From Bacteroidales bacterium (lineage in GTDB: Bacteria > Bacteroidota > Bacteroidia > Bacteroidales > F082): a stretch of DNA of 33,183 bases. The stretch is from positions 1 to 33,183 of the forward strand of contig JALNZU010000033.1 in the NCBI GenBank assembly GCA_023229245.1, in the 5' to 3' direction. This document shows positions 14,624-23,763 of this stretch, piece by piece (the stretch's first letter is position 1; the number at the start of each line of letters is the position of its first letter). The notes under the pieces are model-generated. The model did no database searches. It saw only the letters and a program-made list of their open reading frames with translations, and was not told the origin of the DNA. The translations under genes and the position numbers were made by a program.

Positions 14624-17248
14624 ATGACTTCTTTAGAGATACGCCAGACCTTTCTTGATTTTTTTCGCTCTAAGCAGCACCTCATCCTCCCTTCGGCTTC
14701 CATAGTAGTGAAAAACGACCCTACGCTGATGTTTACCAATGCAGGGATGAACCAGTTCAAAGAGATATTCTTAGGTAACACCCCACCCAAAGCGTTGCGA
14801 GTGGCCAACACACAGAAATGTTTACGCGTTTCGGGCAAGCATAACGACTTAGAAGAGGTAGGCTACGACACCTATCATCATACCATGTTCGAGATGCTTG
14901 GCAACTGGTCGTTTGGCGATTATTTTAAAAAAGAAGCTATCGAATGGGCATGGGAGCTGCTTACACAAGTATATAAAATTGAACAAGATAGATTATATGT
15001 CACTGTTTTTGGTGGCGACAGCTCCGATGGGCTTGAACCCGATCAGGAAGCTTACGATCATTGGAAAACTATAGTAGCTGCTGATCGAATACTCTACGGA
15101 GATAAAAAAGATAACTTCTGGGAGATGGGCGACACAGGCCCTTGTGGCCCTTGCTCCGAAATACATGTGGACCTGAGAGATGAATCCGAACGTAACACAC
15201 TAGCAGGCAGCGAACTAGTTAATCAAGACCATCCTTTAGTGATAGAGATATGGAATTTGGTTTTTATCGAATACAACCGGCAAGCCGGCGGGAGTCTGGT
15301 AAAGCTGCCGGCCAAGCATGTAGATACCGGAATGGGCTTCGAACGACTTGCTATGGCATTGCAACACAAGCGTTCCAACTATGATACCGATATCTTTCAG
15401 CCTTTGATACAGGCAGTAGCTAAAATGTCGGGTAGCACTTATGGCGTTGATGAGCAGAAAGATATTGCGATGCGGGTGATAGCCGACCATGTGCGTGCTG
15501 TCGCTTTTACTATAGCCGACGGGCAACTCCCATCAAACACTGGCGGTGGATATGTGATACGCCGAATCCTCCGACGTGCCATCCGATACGGCTATACCTT
15601 CCTGAAATTTGACGAACCCTTCGTCTATCGCCTCTTACCCATACTAACCCAACAGTTAGCTGAAGTGTTTCCCGAGTTAGAATCACAACAGGAACTCATC
15701 AGTAAGCTAGTGTTTGAAGAAGAAACATCTTTTCTGAGGACCTTAGCACATGGCATACGGAAGTTTGAGAACTACATAGATGCTCATCCTGAGGCTACCC
15801 GTATTCAAGGTGATATCGCATTTGAGCTGTTCGACACCTACGGATTCCCTGTTGATCTGACGAATTTGCTAGCCCGTGAAAAGGGATTAGAGGTGGATAT
15901 GCCCGGTTTTCAGCAGCGGCTTAATGAGCAAAAAGAACGGTCGCGTAAAGCTGCTGCAACCGCTGCAGGCGACTGGGTAATACTGCATCAGAGTACTCAG
16001 CCCACCCTATTCGTGGGATACAATCAGTTAGAGATCACAGCCAATGTAGTTCGGTATCGGGAAGTAGTATCAAAAAAGCGTACTCACTATGAGATCGTCT
16101 TGGACCAAACACCTTTCTATGCAGAAGCAGGAGGTCAGCTAGGCGATACCGGACTCTTGATAAACGAGGATGAGCAGATAGAGGTGTTCAACACTGTCAA
16201 AGAAAATAATCTGATCATTCATCTGACTTCTGATCTACCTATGCATCCCGAGAAACAGTTTATAGCTCAGGTGGACAAGGGTAAGCGACTAACGACGGCC
16301 AACAACCACAGCGCTACCCATCTGATGCATGCCGCACTCCGACAGGTGCTTGGCACACATGTAGAACAAAAAGGCTCGATGGTAGGACCTGAACGGCTGC
16401 GCTTCGACTTCAGTCATTACAGCAAACTCACAGCCGATGAAATACGTAGGATAGAAAAAATGGTCAATGCCAAGATCAGAGAAAATATTTCAGCCCATAT
16501 AGAGCTTCACGTTCCTATAGAAGAAGCCCGGGCTAAAGGTGCCATCGCATTGTTTGGTGAGAAATATGACGAATTTGTACGGGTGATCAGCTTCGACCCT
16601 GAATACTCAATAGAGTTGTGTGGTGGGACGCATGTGAAGACCACTGGTAGCATCGGCAGCTTCAGAATAATAAGCGAAGGAGCTATAGCCGCCGGAATAC
16701 GACGAATAGAAGCCGTTACAGGTGAAAAAGCAGAAGAATACGCCAACCAGTTCATCGGTCAGATACATCAGATAAGAGCGTTGATAAAAGGTAGCGGCGA
16801 TATCGTAAAAGCTGTTCAGCAACAGTTGGAACAACAACATCTGTTACAAAAAAAAGTAGAGTCACTACAGCAGGAAATTGGAATGATAACCGCCAGGCAG
16901 CTCATGCAACACGCAGAGCCTGTACAGGACTTCTTTCTGATACAGCACCACACAACGGGTGATATGGAGGTAGTCCGACAGATCGCATCGCAGATCAGAC
17001 AGTTGTCGGAAGATTATGCTGCAATTATTTACAGCAGCCAGGACAATAAAGCTATCATTGGTGTTTCCTTAGGCAGTCGGTTGGCCGATACTAAAAACCT
17101 TGATGCCGCAGCATTGATCAAGGAAGTATCAAAAGAAATACAAGGCGGAGGAGGCGGAAACAAATATTTGGCAACAGCAGGAGGTAAAAACCCGAATGGT
17201 CTTCAAAGAGCTTTAGAGATCATGATATCTAAGATCAAAAAAGCTTGA
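14624..17248 (+). CDS. alaS: Alanine--tRNA ligase
   Basis: It charges tRNA-Ala with alanine and edits misactivated serine or glycine. The 874-residue length is normal. The class II catalytic core is at the start (FRSKQH, VVKNDPTLMFTNAGMNQFKE, then QKCLRVSGKHNDLEEVG and later FEMLGNWSFGDYFKKEAIEW). The tRNA-recognition region follows. The editing domain has its zinc motif intact (HSATH, His562 and His566; CGGTH, Cys666 and His670). The C-terminal DHHA1 domain has the glycine-rich run QGGGGGNKYLATAGGKNP. ATG at 14624 gives the expected N-terminus. It is a housekeeping gene and a good phylogenetic marker for this contig. Confidence 0.98.
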   Translation: MTSLEIRQTFLDFFRSKQHLILPSASIVVKNDPTLMFTNAGMNQFKEIFLGNTPPKALRVANTQKCLRVSGKHNDLEEVGYDTYHHTMFEMLGNWSFGDYFKKEAIEWAWELLTQVYKIEQDRLYVTVFGGDSSDGLEPDQEAYDHWKTIVAADRILYGDKKDNFWEMGDTGPCGPCSEIHVDLRDESERNTLAGSELVNQDHPLVIEIWNLVFIEYNRQAGGSLVKLPAKHVDTGMGFERLAMALQHKRSNYDTDIFQPLIQAVAKMSGSTYGVDEQKDIAMRVIADHVRAVAFTIADGQLPSNTGGGYVIRRILRRAIRYGYTFLKFDEPFVYRLLPILTQQLAEVFPELESQQELISKLVFEEETSFLRTLAHGIRKFENYIDAHPEATRIQGDIAFELFDTYGFPVDLTNLLAREKGLEVDMPGFQQRLNEQKERSRKAAATAAGDWVILHQSTQPTLFVGYNQLEITANVVRYREVVSKKRTHYEIVLDQTPFYAEAGGQLGDTGLLINEDEQIEVFNTVKENNLIIHLTSDLPMHPEKQFIAQVDKGKRLTTANNHSATHLMHAALRQVLGTHVEQKGSMVGPERLRFDFSHYSKLTADEIRRIEKMVNAKIRENISAHIELHVPIEEARAKGAIALFGEKYDEFVRVISFDPEYSIELCGGTHVKTTGSIGSFRIISEGAIAAGIRRIEAVTGEKAEEYANQFIGQIHQIRALIKGSGDIVKAVQQQLEQQHLLQKKVESLQQEIGMITARQLMQHAEPVQDFFLIQHHTTGDMEVVRQIASQIRQLSEDYAAIIYSSQDNKAIIGVSLGSRLADTKNLDAAALIKEVSKEIQGGGGGNKYLATAGGKNPNGLQRALEIMISKIKKA

Positions 17249-17305
17249 AAACAGATGGACCAAAGTCAGCTCGTTTGCAGAAGCCGCCTTTAACTACTAA
17301 CTTGC

Positions 17306-18553
17306 TTATTGTTTTAAGATTTTGATATGATGCCTTGTGTGTGAAGCTTCTATTTGTAAAATATAGATTCCGGTATTCAGTCTGCTAATATCCGGCTCCG
17401 TATTGCTTTCAAATTCCATCACTTTTCTGCCGGACATATCAAACAATTCAGCTTTTTTGAAATTATTGAGATCAGTAAATCTGATTTTATCGCTTACCGG
17501 GTTAGGCCCAACTATAGGTGTTGTGGGCTCATTACCAATCTGTTGAATAGAAGTAAGAGGATCATAAAGTGGCCCAATATATTTTTTAGCCATTACCAAA
17601 TGTGCAAAGTTGATATAGCTGGATGGTCCTGTGGAGTTATGCCAGTATTCAATCCATATCCAGTTGATCTTTAAATCACCATTCGTGCGCCATTTGAATC
17701 CTTCAAAAGGTGGATCAAAGGGATTGTTGTACCATTTATCCTTAAACCAATGTCCGGTAGGGAATCCTTCTCCCCAGTAGCCTACTTCTACTCCATTTAT
17801 CCACACTCTAAGCTCGCCATTATAAGCTGTGATCGGATTATTCAGCCGGATCATCATTTCTATGCACATCCATTCATCTAACTGACACACAGGGGCATCA
17901 GGTGAGGCAGGCTGCCCATAAGACGGTTTCCCCTGTGTGATCAATGTATTTCCAAAGCAGGTATATCCTTCGTCGTAGCTACGCATATCGCCCCAGTAGA
18001 TATATGTATCCATGCCGGGCGGCGATGTTTCCTGCCATACATTCTCAAAAGCTATGCTCAAACGGCTATGCCCAAGCCCGCAAGTACCTGCCTGAGGAAA
18101 AGGCCAGTTTATAGGTGGATTATAACCTCCAAACCAGACCCCTTGATGCCCCTCAGTACCTTGTGAGATAGAAGGATACCTGACGTAATAACGAAGAAAG
18201 ATCATGCTGTCGTATCCCTCACCAAACGACTTGTATAAATGCCCGCCTCTGACCAAATTATGTACACTTTTTATCCGAAGTGAATGAACCTCTTTACTTG
18301 CGGCAGGCACATCGGTATCAAGCGAAAACATTGCAGGATGCAATACTTCATTATAACGATCAAAAATTTCATCCAATTCACCGGTAAATTTTTCAACAAA
18401 GAGCACATCAGGATCCGTTTCAATCCCAATATCATACGGATATTTCTCAGAAAGAGGAACAGGAGTTGAGAATTGTGCTATTACCATAGCTTGAACAAGC
18501 AATAATCCCAAAACCATAAACAAATGTATCCGAGTAAAGAATAATGTGGTCAT
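17306..18553 (-). CDS. Secreted jelly-roll (polysaccharide-lyase-like) protein with T9SS domain
   Basis: An exported protein of 415 residues from the ATG at 18553. That start gives a clean signal peptide (MTTLFFTRIHLFMVLGLLLV...AQ). The longer frame from GTG at 18598 would begin upstream of the likely -7 box. The central region is rich in Trp, Tyr and Gly (FLRYYVRYP, HQGVWFGGYNPP, YIYWGDMR, WICIEM-like core, LRVWINGVEVGYW). This suggests a concanavalin-like jelly roll similar to family 14 polysaccharide lyases. The last 75 residues are a T9SS sorting domain (VGPNPVSDK...TGIYILQIE...IKILKQ). Substrate and even catalytic activity are unproven. It converges with alaS at a 57-bp gap. Confidence 0.75.
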   Translation of the reverse strand: MTTLFFTRIHLFMVLGLLLVQAMVIAQFSTPVPLSEKYPYDIGIETDPDVLFVEKFTGELDEIFDRYNEVLHPAMFSLDTDVPAASKEVHSLRIKSVHNLVRGGHLYKSFGEGYDSMIFLRYYVRYPSISQGTEGHQGVWFGGYNPPINWPFPQAGTCGLGHSRLSIAFENVWQETSPPGMDTYIYWGDMRSYDEGYTCFGNTLITQGKPSYGQPASPDAPVCQLDEWMCIEMMIRLNNPITAYNGELRVWINGVEVGYWGEGFPTGHWFKDKWYNNPFDPPFEGFKWRTNGDLKINWIWIEYWHNSTGPSSYINFAHLVMAKKYIGPLYDPLTSIQQIGNEPTTPIVGPNPVSDKIRFTDLNNFKKAELFDMSGRKVMEFESNTEPDISRLNTGIYILQIEASHTRHHIKILKQ

Positions 18554-18575
18554 TTTGTAATGTATTTGGTTCACA

Positions 18576-18583
18576 CAAAAGTA
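18576..18583 (-). promoter_or_regulatory. -7 promoter box that decides the start of the jelly-roll gene
   Basis: TACTTTTG on the minus strand matches TAnnTTTG, 22 bp before the ATG at 18553. A transcript starting about 7 nt downstream could not include the GTG at 18598, so the ATG is preferred. Confidence 0.5.
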
Positions 18584-18598
18584 ATTATTTACTTTCAC

Positions 18599-18975
18599 TG
18601 GTTCTCAATGTTTTATCACAAAAATACACTGAGATATATTTTTTTTCTTTACCTCAGCCGAATTTCGCTTGATTAGAATAAAAATAACTGCCTATTCTTG
18701 CCTCCAATATATCTTTTGCATGAAGCAAGCTGATGCATCTCTACCTTATTGGATTAATGCGGCCTGTTTAGAAATAAAGTTATTAAATTTATTATCAATA
18801 AGTTAGTCCGGTTACAATAAAAAAAGAATTAAAAATGATGTCAGATGTTAAACGAAATGTTAATAAATTTCACTGAAAAACATTAATAAAAGGAACTTTG
18901 TCCATGTTTATTTGCGATATTTACCGTTTAATTATTGACAGTTACTGTGTACAAGCCTAAAAAAACGATAGGTGA
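18599..18975. other. Divergent intergenic region, AT-rich
   Basis: 377 bp between the jelly-roll gene and the TPR gene. It contains AT-rich stretches and a GAACTTTG near-match to the -7 box at about 18894-18901 on the plus strand. No ORF, hairpin with a T-run or repeat stands out. Confidence 0.4.
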
Positions 18976-20229
18976 ATGAATAAAAACATACTTCTCATAC
19001 TATGGTTAATACCGTATAGTTTTCTTTTAACTGCTCAAAACACAGACTATTACGATCTTCAGGATTTTCCTATTATGAGTCCTGTTCAATCGAGTATTAC
19101 GCATGCCTTAGGCTGGTCTATGCAGGATAATGGTACCTGGGCATATGCCGATAATAAAATTCCGTTTACAGACAGTCGCTCTAATGCTGATCGTCCGGGA
19201 GGGCTTAACGCCATAGGACAGGATAATTTTATCTCCATCGAGATGCATAAGATCATGTTAGACAACGAGCAGTACAACGTATTGGTAAAGAAATACCATG
19301 ATGGTGAGTTTGAGTTTCCATATTTGCAGCGTAACTGGCGCGATTTCAAATCATTAGATTATTATATCTTCCGCAGTGAAAAGCTCAAGGAAATGCTGCC
19401 TGAAGAAGTTCCATTCAACACCATGTATTTGGTTGATATGCGCTGTTATATGGTAGGCACCATCAAAAACTATGAAGAGAGTGTGTTTATGGGTGGCAGC
19501 CTGAACCTGACGCGATATGCCACTAAAGTTACCGAGAATTTTCAGGCTACACGTGCCAGCTATCAGGAACAGATCATACGGGCTATACAACAACGTAAGA
19601 CAGGTAAAGTCATCAACGACGGAAACCTGATCTTTGCTGTGTATCCTATACGATCAACCGATAAAGAAAAGGTGAGGATCAAGTTTATCAAAGGCTATAT
19701 GAACGACAACCTGATACGGATGCAAACCTCACCCGACAACTGGAAACACTTGTTCTCCGAATCTTTTTATGAAGTGGACTACAGCGTATATAGCAGTTTC
19801 ATCAACCAATCCTTAGCCTATTATGTCGAATTAGATCAGGCTGTTACTATGTACGACTCACACTATAACTGGGGTGTTCTTCGCTATCAGATTGGCGATT
19901 ATGTAGGAGCGTTGGAAGCGTTCAACAAAGCTTTTGCCGAAAATCCCGATACCGAAGATTTTATGTTTTATGCGTATCGTGGAAATACGCGAAGCAAAAT
20001 GGGACTACAAGCCGATGCCATAGCTGATTTTGATAAAGCCATTGCACTACAGCCAAAAAGAATAGTGGATTATCCAAATTGGGTAAGAAATTATTTCAAC
20101 CGCGGAGTGGCAAAATATTATCTCAACAATGGTGCTGGTGCCTGTGAAGACTGGAAAAAAGCGTATGACTTAGGCTATGGCAGTGCCAGCGAGTACCTCA
20201 TAGATTTTTGCGGACAAAAATTTGACTGA
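18976..20229 (+). CDS. Secreted protein with C-terminal TPR repeats
   Basis: A 417-residue exported protein with signal peptide 1-20 (MNKNILLILWLIPYSFLLTA). Residues 30-280 form a domain I do not recognise. The last 120 or so residues hold TPR units (YNWGVLRYQIGDYVGALEAF, NKAFAENPDTEDF; then ADAIADFDKAIALQPK; then YFNRGVAKYYLNNGAGACED). The end, with ACEDWKKAYDLGYGSA, resembles the Sel1/TPR tails common in Bacteroidota. Its stop is 1 bp before the ATG of the outer-membrane barrel gene, so the pair is co-transcribed and may act together at the envelope. Function is unknown. Confidence 0.8.
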   Translation: MNKNILLILWLIPYSFLLTAQNTDYYDLQDFPIMSPVQSSITHALGWSMQDNGTWAYADNKIPFTDSRSNADRPGGLNAIGQDNFISIEMHKIMLDNEQYNVLVKKYHDGEFEFPYLQRNWRDFKSLDYYIFRSEKLKEMLPEEVPFNTMYLVDMRCYMVGTIKNYEESVFMGGSLNLTRYATKVTENFQATRASYQEQIIRAIQQRKTGKVINDGNLIFAVYPIRSTDKEKVRIKFIKGYMNDNLIRMQTSPDNWKHLFSESFYEVDYSVYSSFINQSLAYYVELDQAVTMYDSHYNWGVLRYQIGDYVGALEAFNKAFAENPDTEDFMFYAYRGNTRSKMGLQADAIADFDKAIALQPKRIVDYPNWVRNYFNRGVAKYYLNNGAGACEDWKKAYDLGYGSASEYLIDFCGQKFD

Positions 20230-20230
20230 T

Positions 20231-21385
20231 ATGGGCATCCGTTATCTGACACATGGTTTAATTTTACTGTTTATAGTGGCTATACATCCACTTAGACTCT
20301 TAGGGCAATCACCTGAGATAAAGTCAGATAAGAGCTGGCAAATGGGAGCCTTTGCCGGTGTCTCACAATATTTTGGCGATGTGAGCAACAAAACCTATTT
20401 TGAGAAATTATCCGGCGAGTCAAAGTTCTCATTCGGGCTATTAGCCCGCAAACATCTCAATGAAAAGATAGGGCTTGGCTTGAGCTTCAGCCGCAGCTCC
20501 TTATTCAGCCAGAAAGAAAACACCTCTACAGCTATTCCTATCTTTTTAGAATACAGCGGACATAGCAACCAGTACGTGTTTCATTCTTACCTGAACCTCA
20601 GCAATATTTTTTATGGCTATGCCGATCGAAAAGCATATATCTACGGTACTATTGGGATAGGGTATGCCAGCTGGGACGGCGCTCTCACCAATTATCAGAC
20701 CAATACTGTCATCACCGATTTTGCTACTGCCGTTTCACAAAATTACGCATTGGGAGCTCCTATGATTCCAATCGCCTTAGGCATAGAATTTCCTCTTAGT
20801 CCTAGCCTTAGATTCAATATCGAAAGCTCACTGACTACTCTTTTATCCGATGATATAGATTATTATAAGGATGGGTATCAGTATGATTTCCTTGCACATA
20901 CGCATATAGGTCTGAACTATTATTTTGGTGTTAGTCAGCCAAAAACCAAGAAACCTGCACGATACAGACCAACTTTAACTCATTGGGAGCCATCAGGTCA
21001 GGTTACTGTGGTAGATTATGAGCGATTCCCACTTACCCCTGTTGAAAAGGCTCCAAAAATTGAGCTTCCTCCATTGAAATTACCGGAAACACAAGTTGAG
21101 GCTACACCACAAGCTAAACCGGGTTTTGAATTCAGGGTGCAGATATACGCTAAGCGACAGCCGGTAAGCAGCCCATCAGTCATATACCGTCATATAAATT
21201 TTGAATATCCGGTAGTTGAAAATTATTTCAACGGGATATACCGCTATTCAACCGGAAGCTTCCGAACCTACTCAGAAGCTGAATCCTATGCACGTAATCT
21301 GCAATCAAGAGGGGTGTATGATGCCTTTGTGGTAGCCTATGAGAATAATGTTCGGGTAACCATCACACCCGAAATGAAACGCTAG
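20231..21385 (+). CDS. Outer-membrane beta-barrel with C-terminal SPOR-like domain
   Basis: A 384-residue protein from the ATG at 20231. The longer frame starts at a TTG (20222) inside the preceding gene, and the TGATATG junction supports the ATG. It has a signal peptide (ending LLGQ), then alternating beta strands typical of the Bacteroidota barrels that begin GAFAGVSQYFGDV. A Pro/Lys-rich linker follows at about 250-300. The C-terminal domain (EFRVQIYAKRQPVS...GIYRYSTGSFRTYSEAESYA) reads as SPOR-like, a fold that binds denuded peptidoglycan. A barrel tethered to peptidoglycan would link the outer membrane to the wall. The stop codon shares the tetranucleotide CTAG with the stop of the converging gene. 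Confidence 0.75.
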   Translation: MGIRYLTHGLILLFIVAIHPLRLLGQSPEIKSDKSWQMGAFAGVSQYFGDVSNKTYFEKLSGESKFSFGLLARKHLNEKIGLGLSFSRSSLFSQKENTSTAIPIFLEYSGHSNQYVFHSYLNLSNIFYGYADRKAYIYGTIGIGYASWDGALTNYQTNTVITDFATAVSQNYALGAPMIPIALGIEFPLSPSLRFNIESSLTTLLSDDIDYYKDGYQYDFLAHTHIGLNYYFGVSQPKTKKPARYRPTLTHWEPSGQVTVVDYERFPLTPVEKAPKIELPPLKLPETQVEATPQAKPGFEFRVQIYAKRQPVSSPSVIYRHINFEYPVVENYFNGIYRYSTGSFRTYSEAESYARNLQSRGVYDAFVVAYENNVRVTITPEMKR

Positions 21386-21738
21386 CTCTTATCCTTTCTA
21401 TGAATCAAATCCAAAAGGATGTCTTGTAGCTGTGTAGCTTCAAAAGGCAAGACACGTACTGCATCATTGATTACTATACCAGTTTGAATACCGTCATTCT
21501 GCAGCTCATTCAGCCAGCCAATCAGCTCGCTCAGGCTCATGGAAGTTAGCTGATAGGTGGCCCAGTCGTCAGTACGAGCCTGCTCAGCCATTTCAGCCAT
21601 AACCCACAAAGGCACTAAGGGTGACTGATCGGGAGTTTCCACCATAGCAAACAATCCATTATCAGCCTGCAACAGCCATACTTCTTGCTGCTGTTCAAGG
21701 CGTTCCAAAACAAATTCAAAACTCAGATCGTTCATCAT
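21382..21738 (-). CDS. Small DUF2750-like protein
   Basis: A 118-residue cytoplasmic protein with no signal peptide. The order of features (WLLQADNGLFAMVET, then PLVPLWVMAEMAEQ and later LSELIGWLNELQNDGIQTGI) resembles the DUF2750 family, whose function is not known. It starts 4 bp after the ABC-F gene and is almost surely co-transcribed with it. Its own ATG is doubled (ATGATG), so the true start is one of two adjacent codons. Confidence 0.6.
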   Translation of the reverse strand: MMNDLSFEFVLERLEQQQEVWLLQADNGLFAMVETPDQSPLVPLWVMAEMAEQARTDDWATYQLTSMSLSELIGWLNELQNDGIQTGIVINDAVRVLPFEATQLQDILLDLIHRKDKS

Positions 21739-21742
21739 TTTT

Positions 21743-23635
21743 CTAATATGCTCCTAAATCATCTAATAGTATCCATCGCTCCATCAAGCGTTCCAACTCA
21801 TTGTCAATAGCTCCTATACGCATTGAAGCAGCCTCTACCGCTACAAAATCATCAGCCGTAAGTTCTATCTGCTTTAGTTGTTGCTGCTTTTCAACCTCTA
21901 ACTGATGCATATGAGATTCAATATCTTCATATTCTTTTTGCTCTCTGAAGGTTCTCCGGCTTTTCTGCTGATCAGCTTTTTGTGTGGGCTTCGGCTTTGG
22001 CTTTTCAGTATCGGTAAGCTGTTTCTGCTTTTTCTGATGTGTATCCAACATTTCTTTATAGTCCGAATAATTCCCTACAAAGCCTCTGACACGTCCATCT
22101 CCTTCAAAGACAAACAACTGATCTACTACCTGATCCATAAAATAACGGTCGTGCGAGACGATCAGCAGGCATCCCTGAAACATACGGATAAACTCTTCCA
22201 ATGCTTGCAAGGTTAGCAAATCCAAGTCATTGGTTGGCTCATCCAATAGTAAAAAATTGGGATTATTGATCAATACGGTAAGCAAGTACAGCCTGCGTTT
22301 CTCACCTCCGCTTAATAATTCAACCTGCTGATTCTGAACGGGTGGCGGAAACATAAATCGGGTGAGCATTTGAGAAGCTGATGCGGTGGTTCCATTTCCA
22401 AGCGGCACATGCTCCGCTATATCTTTAACAATATCAATGATCTTTTTGTCGGACGGAAACTGCATCCCTACCTGCGTATAATAACCAAACACTATGGTAT
22501 CACCTGGTATGACCCTGCCGGTATCAGGCTTCAGCTCACCGGTGATCAGGTTCAACAAAGTGGTCTTCCCTACCCCATTCTCACCTATGATGCCAATTCG
22601 TTCGCCTTTGGTAAACATATAATCGAAGTTTTTCAACAGGCTCAGCTCTCCAAAGGCCTTGCTTACGTTTCGCACCTCCAAAATCTTACTGCCGATACGT
22701 TGCATTTCAATATTCAAGTGCAGCTGCTGATGTTTCCTTTTTACGGCAGCTTTTTCCTTGAGTTCATAAAATGCTGTGATACGGCTTTTGGATTTGGTGG
22801 TACGTGCTTTAGGCATGCGCTGCATCCAAATCGTTTCACGCCTTAGAAGCTGAGCGGCATTCTCAGTCTCGGCTCTGAAGCTTGCTTCTCGTTGCGCACT
22901 TTTTTCAAGGTAGTAAGAGAAATTGCCCTGATGAGCAAACAAGGCACCAAAGTTCAACTCAAGTATATGATTGCAGATACGATCAAGGAAATAGCGGTCG
23001 TGAGTCACCATTAATAAGGTGATCTGCTGTCTGGACAGGTATTTTTCCAACCATTCTATCATACTTATATCGAGATGATTGGTTGGCTCATCCAACAAGA
23101 TCAGCTCCGGCTCATCAACCAGGAGGACGGCCAATGCTACCCGTTTGAGCTGCCCACCAGACAGCTCACCTAATTTTTGTTGTAGGTCTATCAGACCAAA
23201 TCTATGCAGCATCTCCTTCAACCGTCGGTCGTAATCCCATGCATGCAATGCATCCATACGAAGGATCAACTGATTTAACTGCTGCTGGTAATCAGGCGAG
23301 TGTTCATGCTGCGGTTGTGTTAGTAAGTTATGATAAGCCTCTTTGACCCTGATCACTTCATGATGTCCGTCGCGCACATATTGTTCAATGGTTTGGTTTG
23401 GATCATAGACCATATCTTGTGGCAAATAGCCTAGTCTGATACCTTCAGTAAAGACGATTCTGCCGGTATCGGGTTCTTCATCGCCGGTGAGCAGTCGTAA
23501 AAGTGTGGTCTTCCCGGCTCCGTTGACAGCTATCAGTGCGGTCTTGTCGCCTTTTTCTATGCCAAAGCTGACATCTTTGAACAATAGCTTATCGCCATAG
23601 CTTTTGGAAATATTTTCGACTGAAAGATAATTCAT
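21743..23635 (-). CDS. ABC-F family ATPase, Uup-like
   Basis: A soluble twin-cassette ATPase of 630 residues without membrane segments. ABC-F proteins act on the ribosome. Cassette 1 has Walker A VNGAGKTT, signature LSGGQLKRVALA and Walker B ELILLDEPTNHLD. Cassette 2 has GENGVGKTT, LSGGEKRRLYLL and NFLLLDEPTNDLD. The interdomain linker is basic (RMPKARTTKSKSR). A C-terminal charged coiled coil (about 540-625) is like the one in Uup that binds DNA. Both ATPase sites look intact. The next gene overlaps the same transcript with a 4-bp gap. Confidence 0.93.
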   Translation of the reverse strand: MNYLSVENISKSYGDKLLFKDVSFGIEKGDKTALIAVNGAGKTTLLRLLTGDEEPDTGRIVFTEGIRLGYLPQDMVYDPNQTIEQYVRDGHHEVIRVKEAYHNLLTQPQHEHSPDYQQQLNQLILRMDALHAWDYDRRLKEMLHRFGLIDLQQKLGELSGGQLKRVALAVLLVDEPELILLDEPTNHLDISMIEWLEKYLSRQQITLLMVTHDRYFLDRICNHILELNFGALFAHQGNFSYYLEKSAQREASFRAETENAAQLLRRETIWMQRMPKARTTKSKSRITAFYELKEKAAVKRKHQQLHLNIEMQRIGSKILEVRNVSKAFGELSLLKNFDYMFTKGERIGIIGENGVGKTTLLNLITGELKPDTGRVIPGDTIVFGYYTQVGMQFPSDKKIIDIVKDIAEHVPLGNGTTASASQMLTRFMFPPPVQNQQVELLSGGEKRRLYLLTVLINNPNFLLLDEPTNDLDLLTLQALEEFIRMFQGCLLIVSHDRYFMDQVVDQLFVFEGDGRVRGFVGNYSDYKEMLDTHQKKQKQLTDTEKPKPKPTQKADQQKSRRTFREQKEYEDIESHMHQLEVEKQQQLKQIELTADDFVAVEAASMRIGAIDNELERLMERWILLDDLGAY

Positions 23636-23686
23636 ATTCGTGTGTAAACCCTATAAAAAGGGTGGCACGAAATTACAACAAAATCA

Positions 23687-23708
23687 GAGGTTATAACTGA
23701 AAAACCTC
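23687..23708 (-). terminator. Possible weak hairpin after the hox operon
   Basis: GAGGTT and AACCTC pair around a 10-nt loop, 56 bp after the last gene of the hydrogenase operon. The following TGATTTTGTTG is a poor T-run, so read-through to the ABC-F gene is possible. Confidence 0.3.
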
Positions 23709-23763
23709 CTTCAACCTATTTTTTATCGTTGAGAATGAGTTCGCCTGATCTGACTATAGCCGG

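Noticed and set aside
18554..18598. GTG start for the jelly-roll gene
   Set aside because: It precedes the likely -7 box and spoils the signal peptide; the ATG at 18553 is better.
20222..20230. TTG start for the barrel/SPOR gene
   Set aside because: It lies inside the preceding gene; the ATG one base after that stop gives a proper signal peptide.
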